Assembly (NCBI GenBank): GCA_945898015.1
Contig: CAMDGM010000008.1
Span: 39,766-103,765, forward strand
From: PVC group bacterium
GTDB lineage: Bacteria; Verrucomicrobiota; Kiritimatiellia; CAIKKV01
DNA: 64,000 nt
Reading direction: 5' to 3'
In this document: piece by piece, positions 31,841 to 41,492 of the stretch
Layout of the letters: each line of letters begins with the position of its first letter
How positions within the stretch are numbered: position 1 is the stretch's first letter
Translations under genes and position numbers: made by a program
The notes under the pieces: generated by a model
Told to the model about the DNA's origin: nothing
The model's input: the letters and a program-made list of their open reading frames with translations, nothing else
Databases searched by the model: none

Positions 31841-34800
31841 TCATCCCTTGAGACCCTTCTCCATGGCTTCTTTCAACCGGGCAAAATCCGCTTCCAGCCG
31901 GACCATGCGGACCGTCACGGCGGCCAGGTCGCCGGTTTTGGCCGCCTTCTCCATCTCCAAGGCGGTCACCCGCAAAACTTCGCCGCCCAGGCTGGCCGAC
32001 GCGCCCTTGATCGTATGCGCCTGACGCTCGACACTGACGGCATCCGCCTTCCTCAAATAGCCCCGCAACGCCTCGATCTGCTTGGGGATGTCCTCCAGGA
32101 AAGCATGGATAATCTCGCCCGCCAGCTTCTCGTCATCCATCAGGCGGGCCAACATGCCGGCCTTGTCAAACACCGGAACAAAGCGATCCGCCAGCGGCAC
32201 GGGCCCGCCACCCGGGGCCGCCGGCACGGCCCCCCGATCCTGTTTTTTTTCCTTCAGCCATTTCCTCAATACTTCCGACAGGGTCGCAGGATCCACCGGT
32301 TTTGGAACGTAGTCGTTCATGCCCGCCTCCAGGCAGCGTTCCCGATCGCCCAGCATGGCATGGGCGGTCATGGCAATGACCGGAATGGCATGATTAAGCA
32401 CAGCGGAGTCGGCGCTGCGAATTTGGCGGGTGGCCTCAAACCCGTCCATTTCCGGCATCTGCACATCCATTAAAACCAGATCATACGGAAGCATTTCCAG
32501 GGCCTTGACCGCTTCGGCGCCGTCCGCCACGGCATCCGCATGCAGGCCCATCCTTTTGAGAATGCCCATCGCCACCTGCTGATTCGTGATATTGTCTTCG
32601 GCCAGCAGAATGCGAACCGCACTCAGGCGCACCTCTGACCACCCGGGTGGCATAACCCCGGCCGCCTTCGCGTGCCGCGGAGCTGGACCCGCCAGAACGG
32701 AGGCCAGACTGTCGAAAATCTCGGACTGCCGGGCCGGCTTGGTCAAACAGGCAAAAAACCCGGCCTCCTTGACTTTCCGGAGTTCGCCTTGCACGCCCAG
32801 GGAGCTCAACAGCATCAGCTGCGTATCCTTCAGCGTGGCATCCGCCTTGATGGCCCGGGCCAGCGTCACGCCATCCATGTCCGGCATCTGCATGTCCAGG
32901 AGCGCCGCCACGAACGGAGCGCCGGCATCCCGGGCCCGCCGAAGCGCCTGCAGCGCGGCCGGGCCGTCTGGCGCCTCTTCCGGCCGCGCCCCCCAGGCCT
33001 GAAGCTGGATCATCAACACCTCGCGGTTGGTCGCATTATCGTCCACCACCAAAACGCGGGCTCCGCGAATCGTGCCCCGGAGTTCGGTGGCCGGGTCCGG
33101 CTTGCTTTGCTTGACAAACCGGGCCGTGAACCAGAATTCGGAGCCCATCCCTTTTTCACTCTCCACCCCGATCGTGCCGCCCATCAGCTCCGCCAACTGC
33201 TTGGCGATCGCCAGCCCCAGCCCGGAGCCGCCATACCGGCGCGTTGTCGAGGAATCCGCCTGGACAAACTTCTGGAACAACCGGTCCCGCTTCTCCGCCG
33301 CAATCCCGATGCCCGTATCCCGAACGGAAAAACGAACCACCACCTGGTCCGCGCTTTCCGACACCCGGCTGACCCGCACCACAATTTCCCCCTCATGGGT
33401 GAACTTCACCGCATTGCCGGCCAGATTGACAAGCACCTGACGCAGACGCCCGGAATCGCCGTACAGGTAATCCGGCACATCCGGCGCCACGGCGCAGATG
33501 AATTCGATCCCCTTGTCGTGCGCGCGAAGCGCGAGCGGGGCGACGAAGTCGTCCAGCAGGGCCCGCAACTTGAAGTCCAGCATTTCCAGCTCGAGCTTGC
33601 CCGCCTCGATCTTGGAGAAATCCAGAATATCGTTGATGATGGCCAGCAGGGATTCGCCGCTGGCGCGCACGGTCTCGGCATACCGGCGCTGCTCCTCGCT
33701 CAGGTCCGTATCCAGCAGCAAGCCCGTCATGCCGATCACCCCGTTCATCGGCGTGCGGATTTCATGGCTCATATTGGCCAGGAACTCGCTCTTCGCCAGG
33801 CTGGCCATCTCGGCCTGGGCAATGGCGGCTTCCAGCTTGTGATTGGTCTCTCGCAACAAATCCTCCGCCTGCTTGCGCATCAACGCCTCGCCCAGGTGTG
33901 CCGCGAACCCCTCCAGTTGCTTGATCGTCCCCGGGGAAAAACACCCCTTCCGGCGGTCGTTGAACTGAATCAATCCCACCACTTGCTCCTTGTTCCGGAT
34001 GGGCACCAGCGCCAGGGACGCATAGCCTTCCTGCATGCATCGATTGCGCGGGCGAAGCCGGGGCTCATCCCCCGGGGGAATCTCCAGAAGCGCGAACGAA
34101 TCGTTCGTCCAGCAGCTCCCGCTCGGCATCAAAAGCGGATGCACCGGATCAGAGGTTCCGGAAATCACCAGGCCGCAGGTGCATTCCAGGCAGGGCTTGT
34201 TGTCTTGGCCCCGACAGACCCCGCCGTTTTTATCGCGGGCCATAAGCGAGTTTTCCGTTAACAGGAAATCCTGGGAAAAGCCGTCCTGGGCGGCATACGG
34301 AAAGTCGTCCCCGTCCCGCAGGCGGATGCCCACGGCGTCGAACCCGGTTCGCGCCTTCACCGTGGCCAGAACGCGCTGAACCAACTCCCGCAACGAACCC
34401 GGCTCGTTGAGAATCTGCAAAGCCTCCGCGCTCATGTCGCGATAAACCTCGAGCCGCTTGCGCTCGGTGATGTCGGTGTCGCTGCCGCTATAGCCCCGCA
34501 AGGTCCCGTCGGGATTCAAAAGCGGGATCCCGTTGGTGGAGACCACCACGTGACGTCCATCCTTGGCCTGAACCATGTTTTCCAGGTCCCGAAACGACTC
34601 CTTTCGTTCAAAGACTGAAAGGGCCACCTTCTTAAACGCCTCGCGACCTGCTTCGGGATGAATCTCATAGAAATGCATCCGGCCCACCAATTCGTCCGGA
34701 CGGTACCCCAGCATCGCCTCCGACACATGGCTGACATACGTATAAAGCCCCTGCGGATCCACTTCCCAGACCATGGTGCCGCTCTGTTCCGCCAACTGGG

Positions 34801-36523
34801 TAAAGCGAATCTCGCTGTCGCGCAACACCGCCTGCTGGAGGCGAATACCACGGTCCGTGCGATAAAGCAGGACATAGATCAAACCCATCACCATCGACAG
34901 CAGCACCACCCCGGCCATGCCGCTCAACACCAGCAACCGCGAAAACGCCGCTTTCTCCGTGGTCACATCGCGCATCATCAGCAAGACGCCCACCGACTTC
35001 CCCGACGCGTCCGGTAACGGCAACGCGTAGACCCGCCACTCCTTCCCTCCGAATTTGGCCGCCCGATCCGCGTCACCGGGAACCAAAGACGCCAAGGCCC
35101 CGTTCTGTTCCACGATCGTCGCAAAAACATCCGGCAGATGACCCTGGGACGCATAGCTCACCACATACCGGGACAGGCGATCCCAGTCGGCCGGTCGGCC
35201 CTGAAACCGCCGTCCATCTACCCACTCGCGCCGGTCCAGGAACTCCTTGCCCACCAGCACGGCCAATTGATTGCCGGAGCGGACATACAAGGACTGCAAC
35301 ACCTCCTCGATCTCCTTGCCCAACTCCACATAGCCGACCCGCACACCGTCGACCACGACCGGGTCCACGACCCGCAACGTAAACGAGCCCATCGGCCCCA
35401 GTTCAAGCCCGGAGGTCCGCTGGCCGGTTCGCTCGGCCTCGGTCGCCGTAAATCGCTCAATCCGGTCACCCCGCCTGTCCGGCGCGTGGATCCGCAACAG
35501 ACAGACGCGCCGGGCATCCGTAAAATAAAAATGCGTGAGATTGAAATCCCGGTGCAACCGCTCAAACACGGGTTGCCAGGTCGCAATCAACCGGGCGACA
35601 TCCCCCTCGCGCAAGGCCGCTTGCGAAGCCGGATCGGCCGCAATGGGATCCAGCGCCACGGACAGGCCAAGCGCCTGCTGGTCCAAGGCGCTGCGCAAAT
35701 CCCGCTTTACCTCGGCAACAAAGCTTGACGCATTCCCGATAAACCGCTGCTGCTGCCATAGAATCACGCCCACTCCCCCTGTCAACAGGAGCACCAGGCT
35801 TGTCAGGGGCAGCAACAATCGCCTCAACACCGGCTTGGGGGAAACATTCGCGCGACGAACCGAGATCATGAAAGCGGCCGCACCGATCAACATCACCAGC
35901 ATCAGGCCCGTGGGCAAAGCGGCGCGGGCGGCGATGTCCCACGTCCACGCGCGGGCGTCAACATCCATCCCCAGCACGGCCAGCACCGTGCCGCTGTCCC
36001 GGTCCACCAGCGGAACCAGAGCGGTCACCCACGTTCCCCATCGATCGGACACGGGCCCCTCCACCGAGGACTCCTTGCGGTCGAAAACGGTCCGATACCC
36101 CGGCGGCGCTTCCTCGTAGACCTGCCCGGGAGGACTGGCGTCCTCAACCTCTGGCGATTCGCTGTCCACAAAGAAAAAGAGGTCCCCCGCCGGCTTGCGG
36201 CCCATCAGGTAAAGCCACTTGCAGCTTGGATTGGCGGAGCCAATGGACATCAGCTGCGTTTTCAGCTGCTGATAATCCAGCGAGGCCCGGTCGGCCTCCG
36301 TGCCGGTCAGCGCCTTGACGCGATCCACGTTCAGGGACTGCGCCACCAGACGCGCCTGCAGCAGAAGGTCGGCGCGCATCGCATGATCGGCCCGCATGAC
36401 CAGCCACCCGACAAACAAGGCGCCCGCCAGAACGCCCAGCCCCAACGCCAGCGTCAATGGCGGGGCCTTCCCCCCACCCCCGGATAAGCGGTCCGCTTTC
36501 TTTTCATTCCCAGGAAAAGTCAT
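31841..36523 (-). CDS. Large hybrid histidine kinase: tandem periplasmic sensors, PAS, GAF, HisKA, HATPase, REC, REC, HPt
   Basis: 1560 aa; SEIRFTQLAEQSGTMVWEVDPQGLYTYVS (PAS), Cys-rich GAF-like region, [78 protein letters not shown] (HPt). Confidence 0.95.
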   Translation of the reverse strand: MTFPGNEKKADRLSGGGGKAPPLTLALGLGVLAGALFVGWLVMRADHAMRADLLLQARLVAQSLNVDRVKALTGTEADRASLDYQQLKTQLMSIGSANPSCKWLYLMGRKPAGDLFFFVDSESPEVEDASPPGQVYEEAPPGYRTVFDRKESSVEGPVSDRWGTWVTALVPLVDRDSGTVLAVLGMDVDARAWTWDIAARAALPTGLMLVMLIGAAAFMISVRRANVSPKPVLRRLLLPLTSLVLLLTGGVGVILWQQQRFIGNASSFVAEVKRDLRSALDQQALGLSVALDPIAADPASQAALREGDVARLIATWQPVFERLHRDFNLTHFYFTDARRVCLLRIHAPDRRGDRIERFTATEAERTGQRTSGLELGPMGSFTLRVVDPVVVDGVRVGYVELGKEIEEVLQSLYVRSGNQLAVLVGKEFLDRREWVDGRRFQGRPADWDRLSRYVVSYASQGHLPDVFATIVEQNGALASLVPGDADRAAKFGGKEWRVYALPLPDASGKSVGVLLMMRDVTTEKAAFSRLLVLSGMAGVVLLSMVMGLIYVLLYRTDRGIRLQQAVLRDSEIRFTQLAEQSGTMVWEVDPQGLYTYVSHVSEAMLGYRPDELVGRMHFYEIHPEAGREAFKKVALSVFERKESFRDLENMVQAKDGRHVVVSTNGIPLLNPDGTLRGYSGSDTDITERKRLEVYRDMSAEALQILNEPGSLRELVQRVLATVKARTGFDAVGIRLRDGDDFPYAAQDGFSQDFLLTENSLMARDKNGGVCRGQDNKPCLECTCGLVISGTSDPVHPLLMPSGSCWTNDSFALLEIPPGDEPRLRPRNRCMQEGYASLALVPIRNKEQVVGLIQFNDRRKGCFSPGTIKQLEGFAAHLGEALMRKQAEDLLRETNHKLEAAIAQAEMASLAKSEFLANMSHEIRTPMNGVIGMTGLLLDTDLSEEQRRYAETVRASGESLLAIINDILDFSKIEAGKLELEMLDFKLRALLDDFVAPLALRAHDKGIEFICAVAPDVPDYLYGDSGRLRQVLVNLAGNAVKFTHEGEIVVRVSRVSESADQVVVRFSVRDTGIGIAAEKRDRLFQKFVQADSSTTRRYGGSGLGLAIAKQLAELMGGTIGVESEKGMGSEFWFTARFVKQSKPDPATELRGTIRGARVLVVDDNATNREVLMIQLQAWGARPEEAPDGPAALQALRRARDAGAPFVAALLDMQMPDMDGVTLARAIKADATLKDTQLMLLSSLGVQGELRKVKEAGFFACLTKPARQSEIFDSLASVLAGPAPRHAKAAGVMPPGWSEVRLSAVRILLAEDNITNQQVAMGILKRMGLHADAVADGAEAVKALEMLPYDLVLMDVQMPEMDGFEATRQIRSADSAVLNHAIPVIAMTAHAMLGDRERCLEAGMNDYVPKPVDPATLSEVLRKWLKEKKQDRGAVPAAPGGGPVPLADRFVPVFDKAGMLARLMDDEKLAGEIIHAFLEDIPKQIEALRGYLRKADAVSVERQAHTIKGASASLGGEVLRVTALEMEKAAKTGDLAAVTVRMVRLEADFARLKEAMEKGLKG

Positions 36524-39366
36524 CCCCGTTGCTCCTTGCTTCCGGAACTATCCGGCCCCATCAAATCGATCCACGTGGCCAGCTTGGCCGCCAGCTCGTC
36601 CGGGCGGACCGGCTTGGCAATATAATCATCCATCCCCGCCGCGAGGCATTTTTCCCGATCCCCTTCGAGCGCATGCGCGGTCATGGCCAGGATCGGCGTG
36701 CGCGGCCCGGCCCCCTCGCGCCGCCGGATCTCCGCCGAGGCTTCATACCCGTCCATCTCCGGCATCTGGCAATCCATCAGCACCAGGTGATAGGGAACCC
36801 GCCGAAGCGCATCGAGGGCTTCCAGCCCGTTGCCCGCCACGTCCGCCGTGTACCCCAGCTTGCGGAGCAGACTCAAGGCCACCTTCTGGTTCACCGGATT
36901 GTCTTCCACCAGGAGAATCCGGGCCGCGTGCCGCACCGGCGGCGGCACCACAGCAGGCGCCTTCACGAGCTTGCCACCGCCCGCCGAGTGGCCCGGCGTC
37001 ACCGGGCCCGTCGCCGCCCCGAAAGGCGCCGTGAACCAGAAGGTCGACCCGACCCCCTTCGCACTCTGCACGCCGATCGTTCCGCCCATCATCTCGACCA
37101 ACCGCTTGCAGATCGCCAGGCCCAGCCCCGTCCCCCCGTAATGCCGCGAGGCGGATCCGTCCACCTGCGAAAACGCCTCGAACAGCCGCCCCTGGGCCTC
37201 CGGGGAAATGCCAATGCCCGTGTCCATCACCGCGAAGCGCATCCAGGACGTCGTTCCCTCCACCCGGTCGAGCGAGACCGCCAGGACCACCCTCCCCTTT
37301 TCCGTAAATTTAACGGCGTTGCTCAGCAAATTCAGCAGGATATGCCGCAGCCGCCCCACATCGCCCTTCAGCCATCTCGGAATCGACGGCTCCACATTCC
37401 ACAGCAGCTCGATTTTCCTGGCGGCGACGCTTCCCGCCAGCAGATCGGCCAAACTCTCCACGACGCCGGCCAGTTCAAAATCCTCGGACTCCAACATCAT
37501 CTTGCCGGCCTCGATCTTTGAAAAATCCAGGATGTCGTTGATCGTGGAAAGCAGCAGGTCGCCGCTGTTGCGGATCGTCTCCACAAAGTCACGCTGCTCG
37601 ACCGTGAGCGGCGTGTCCAGCAGCAAGCCGGTCAATCCGACCACGGCATTCATCGGCGTGCGGATTTCATGGCTCATATTGGCCAGGAACTGACTCTTGG
37701 CCTGCACGGCCACCTCCGCCTTCCGGGTGAGCTCGCCGGCCCGGATAATCGACGACTCCAGCTCGCGATTGGACTGCTGAAGACGATGGCGCGCGCGCTC
37801 CGCGTCTTCCATCATACTCATGACGATGCGCCGGTTTCGCTCCAGCTCCGAGGCTCGGGCGGCCAGCTCCGCCGTGCGCTCCTGAACGCGCTGTTCCAGC
37901 TGTTCGTTCAGGTGATGGAGCTCGTTTTCGGCCCGTTTCCGCGCGGTGATGTCGATGGACACCTCAAACCGGACCTGGCGGCCATCCGGCCAGAGAATCA
38001 CGCGATCCATCACATGAAACGTCGAGTCGGCGACCGGGTCGTGGCGCTCCCATTCGAACGGGGCGCCGGCCAGCTGGCGAATGTGCGCGTTGGTGCAGAA
38101 CGGACATGGGGCACGAAGCCCGTACAAGGCCTCGTAACAAAGCCGTCCGCGGACCTCGCCCCCGCATTTATCACGAAGAAAGCGATTGGCATACAGGACG
38201 CCATAACCGTCCATGTCGGCCACATACACCGGTTGATTGATGCCGTCGAAGAGGGAAAGCAATTGCTCCCGCTCCGTCTCCACTTTCTTTTCGCTCAACT
38301 CGAGCCGGGTGGTCCGTTCCCGGACCTTCTCCTCAAGCGATTCATTGAGGCGCGCCAGCGCCTGTTCCGCGTCGCGGCGCCGGCGCAGGATATTGGCGAA
38401 GGCGATCGTCAGCAGGAGGCACACCACGCCGGCCAGCAGGCCCATCGTCCACGCCGTTTCGTTGATCGGCCGGAACAGGGAGCGGCGATCCGCGGCGATC
38501 AAGAGCCCCACGGCCCGATCCTCGATGGTCAACGGATAATAGGCCACCACCGCGGGAACCGGCAAGTCATGCCCCCGCACGGTGCCCGACCCGACAAACT
38601 TGAAATGATTCCGGATATCGGCCGCATGGGCCGCGAGGTCCACCGAAACGTTGTCGACCGCCTCCGTCGTCTTCGTGACGGCCAGCGTGGCCAGCGGGCG
38701 GCCGTGTTCATCCACCAGAACAACCCAGGACTTCACGCCGGCGGTGAAGGTCGGAAGCGCCGCTCGCATCAAACTCGCGGCATCCATAAACAGGACGCAG
38801 GAATAACGGTTTGACCCCTCCCCCGCAACCGCCGCCTTGGCGTGCCGCAACAGGCGGTACTCGGCCGGCGTCCACGCGTTCCGCGTGACGGCCATTTTCT
38901 CCGCGTCGCCCTCCACGATTTCAAGATAGCTTCCCTCGCGCAGGCGCGCCGCCTTGCCGCCGCCGGAGGCGTTGGTGATCACCACGAACGCCAGCGCGTC
39001 ACCCTGGCGCACCAGATGCCGTTTCCACCGGGACAACAAGAACGGCGTATACGGCTTAGCGCTGACCGCCAACTCGCGCATCAAGCCCTCGTCAATAGCG
39101 CTGCCGCACTCCACCTCAATGTCCCGGACCATCTGGGCCACATGATTGCCCATGGCGGTGGTCCTGTCCAACAACGACGTCGACAACCGGACCCGTTCGT
39201 TCCGTGCGTACCACGCCGCATAAAAGGCCCCGGCGGCCATCACGCCAAGCACCAGGAACAGGGAGACCTTGGACAGCCAAAGCCTGACGATCGCCGCGAA
39301 AAACGCGAACGCGCCAACCCCCGCCCCGGCATCCCTCTTGTTCCGTTGAAAAACCATCGCCTGCAC
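36520..39366 (-). CDS. Hybrid histidine kinase: membrane sensor, PAS, HisKA, HATPase, single REC
   Basis: 948 aa; PAS with [81 protein letters not shown]. Confidence 0.95.
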   Translation of the reverse strand: MQAMVFQRNKRDAGAGVGAFAFFAAIVRLWLSKVSLFLVLGVMAAGAFYAAWYARNERVRLSTSLLDRTTAMGNHVAQMVRDIEVECGSAIDEGLMRELAVSAKPYTPFLLSRWKRHLVRQGDALAFVVITNASGGGKAARLREGSYLEIVEGDAEKMAVTRNAWTPAEYRLLRHAKAAVAGEGSNRYSCVLFMDAASLMRAALPTFTAGVKSWVVLVDEHGRPLATLAVTKTTEAVDNVSVDLAAHAADIRNHFKFVGSGTVRGHDLPVPAVVAYYPLTIEDRAVGLLIAADRRSLFRPINETAWTMGLLAGVVCLLLTIAFANILRRRRDAEQALARLNESLEEKVRERTTRLELSEKKVETEREQLLSLFDGINQPVYVADMDGYGVLYANRFLRDKCGGEVRGRLCYEALYGLRAPCPFCTNAHIRQLAGAPFEWERHDPVADSTFHVMDRVILWPDGRQVRFEVSIDITARKRAENELHHLNEQLEQRVQERTAELAARASELERNRRIVMSMMEDAERARHRLQQSNRELESSIIRAGELTRKAEVAVQAKSQFLANMSHEIRTPMNAVVGLTGLLLDTPLTVEQRDFVETIRNSGDLLLSTINDILDFSKIEAGKMMLESEDFELAGVVESLADLLAGSVAARKIELLWNVEPSIPRWLKGDVGRLRHILLNLLSNAVKFTEKGRVVLAVSLDRVEGTTSWMRFAVMDTGIGISPEAQGRLFEAFSQVDGSASRHYGGTGLGLAICKRLVEMMGGTIGVQSAKGVGSTFWFTAPFGAATGPVTPGHSAGGGKLVKAPAVVPPPVRHAARILLVEDNPVNQKVALSLLRKLGYTADVAGNGLEALDALRRVPYHLVLMDCQMPEMDGYEASAEIRRREGAGPRTPILAMTAHALEGDREKCLAAGMDDYIAKPVRPDELAAKLATWIDLMGPDSSGSKEQRG

Positions 39367-39368
39367 CC

Positions 39369-40379
39369 TTAGTCCATCGGCTCCACCAGCAAGGCGGTCC
39401 AGCGCAGGATAGCCACCGGCTCCGCTAACACCAGGAACGGCTTGCCACGAAGGACAATCCGCACCGACGGCGCCCCCTGCTGGAGCACCTGCACGGCCAT
39501 CTGCCGCACCTCTTTTGTTTTCGCTTTGAGCAAATTGTAGTCGTCCGGCAGGTAATGATCGCTCTTGATCGTCTCCAGATAGCGATGATCCTTCAGCGGC
39601 GGCATTTCAAATAAATCGATCAAGTGCGGGTCGGCCGCCACAATGATTCCCCGATGATCCACCAGCAGAATGTTCTTCTGGGCAAACGACAGATACCGGT
39701 CCACGATCTTTTGAACCGTCACATCGAGGCCCACCACCCCCTCCAACCGGTTGCTCACATAAACCGGCGCCACCGATGAAATCATCCACCCGCGCCCGGC
39801 CGGATCCACATAGGGTTCATCCACCCAGACCGGACCGCGATTCGGATTGTGGCGCTCGTCCGCCAGGTAGTAGAAATTGAACGAGGTGATGTCCATCTTG
39901 GGTTCATACTGCGCCAGAACGTCAAACGCGGGATAAATACGATTCAACGAATGCCGGTCATTATAATACGCTTGAGAAACCTCAGGGAGCTCCCGGACAA
40001 TCCGCATGAGCTCGTCATCCAGGCTCTCGGTAAGCCAGGCCACCCGCTTCACCTCCTCATCCACGGGAACAATGCCGGAGACCCATAACGCCGGACCTTT
40101 GTCCTCGACCACCTTATAATATCCCCCATACCCGGTCATCCGATAGTGGTTCGTGTCAACGCCCGGAATCCGGGCCTCCGCGTGGACATAGGCGGCCGCC
40201 GTGCCGGCCGCCAGGCGCTCCGTCTGCGCCGCAATCCGCTGCATATCCCCTCGGATGCCGGCCACCACCGTGTGCAGGGTCGCCGCCCGGGCCGTGGCGG
40301 GACGCTCCCGGCGCGAACAGGAGAGGAACAGCGTCAACGCGGCGCACCCGCACAGCCCCCATAGAAGTCGTCTATTCAT
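39369..40379 (-). CDS. Stand-alone Cache-domain sensory lipoprotein
   Basis: Lipobox-like LFLSC near N-term; PAYYNDRHSLNRIYP-type segment, GPVWVDEPYVDPAGRGWMISSVAPVYVSNRLEGVVGLDVTVQKI is dCache_1-like; no cytoplasmic domain. Confidence 0.8.
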   Translation of the reverse strand: MNRRLLWGLCGCAALTLFLSCSRRERPATARAATLHTVVAGIRGDMQRIAAQTERLAAGTAAAYVHAEARIPGVDTNHYRMTGYGGYYKVVEDKGPALWVSGIVPVDEEVKRVAWLTESLDDELMRIVRELPEVSQAYYNDRHSLNRIYPAFDVLAQYEPKMDITSFNFYYLADERHNPNRGPVWVDEPYVDPAGRGWMISSVAPVYVSNRLEGVVGLDVTVQKIVDRYLSFAQKNILLVDHRGIIVAADPHLIDLFEMPPLKDHRYLETIKSDHYLPDDYNLLKAKTKEVRQMAVQVLQQGAPSVRIVLRGKPFLVLAEPVAILRWTALLVEPMD

Positions 40380-40403
40380 GCCGAACCCTCCTCCGACAAA
40401 CCC

Positions 40404-41492
40404 TCAGATCAGATCGTACTCCGGCGACAGCCCCGCCCCGACCCGCAACGCGTTAATATCCCGCTTCAGCTCCAAAATGCGTTCCTCGCGCCCCATCGTG
40501 AGCGCATTCATGGCCTGCATGTCCTGGAACAGGGCCGCCATTTTCCGCTCCGTCTCCTTGCGCTCAGTGATATCCTCAAAACTCTCGACGCCACCCACTA
40601 TCATTCCCGCCTCGTTGCGGATGCAGTCGGCATTTTTCACAATAACACGGCGCTGCCCGCTTTTGGTCATAATCGTGCATTCGCGTTGCCGGATCGGCTT
40701 GAGTATGTCCGCGGCATAAAGCCCGCACTTGTCCCGGCAGGGCGACTCCGCAAACACCCGGCAGGTCTTGCCCATCACCTCCGCCGCCGCATACCCGGAA
40801 ATCTCTTCCGCGCGCCGGTTCCAACTGGTCACCAGCCCGTCCGTATCCACCGTGAACACGGCGCTGGGCGTGATCCGGTTGATCAGCTCCGCGCGCTCCT
40901 TCGCCTCGCGCAACGCCGCTTCCGCCCGTTTGCTCTCCGTCAGATCCCTCAAAATGTGCACCGCCCCGGCCCCGGCCTTCAGCAAGGACGTCACCACCTC
41001 CAGCGGAAAGGACTCCCCCGTGAGGCGCCGGCCCCTGGCGGATTCCACCCGAAACCCCGACTTCTCAAAGGCCTCCGGCGCCAGGCGGAGCTTCCCGTCC
41101 GGCGCCTCCTCGTCGAATAAGCGATCGGTTTTCAACCCGATCATGGCGGCCGCGTCATACCCGAACAACGCGCTGGCGGCGGCGTTGCACAACGTCACCG
41201 TGCCGGTGTGATCCACCACGATCAACGCCACCGAGCGCACGCTGGTGATGACATCCTCCAGGGAATACTCCCGCTGGACCGAGCCGGCCCACCTCCGATA
41301 CGCAATCCACAACAGCGCCAGCACCCAGAAAAAAAGGAGGTTCAGCAGCCAGTCCGTCAACGGCGGCGTCAACCCGGGAGCAATCGGCTGCCGGGAATAG
41401 CCGATCAGATCCGCAAACAGGCGATAGCCGGCCAATGAAAAAGCAATGGCAATGGACAGCCAGAGGCGGGTTTGTTCTTGCTCCGATTTCAT
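40404..41492 (-). CDS. Membrane PAS-PAS protein without kinase domain
   Basis: N-term TM segments; EDVITSVRSVALIVVDHTGTVTLCNAAASALFGYDAAAMIG and ITPSAVFTVDTDGLVTSWNRRAEEISGYAAAEVMGK; ends TMGREERILELKRDINALRVGAG. Confidence 0.85.
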   Translation of the reverse strand: MKSEQEQTRLWLSIAIAFSLAGYRLFADLIGYSRQPIAPGLTPPLTDWLLNLLFFWVLALLWIAYRRWAGSVQREYSLEDVITSVRSVALIVVDHTGTVTLCNAAASALFGYDAAAMIGLKTDRLFDEEAPDGKLRLAPEAFEKSGFRVESARGRRLTGESFPLEVVTSLLKAGAGAVHILRDLTESKRAEAALREAKERAELINRITPSAVFTVDTDGLVTSWNRRAEEISGYAAAEVMGKTCRVFAESPCRDKCGLYAADILKPIRQRECTIMTKSGQRRVIVKNADCIRNEAGMIVGGVESFEDITERKETERKMAALFQDMQAMNALTMGREERILELKRDINALRVGAGLSPEYDLI

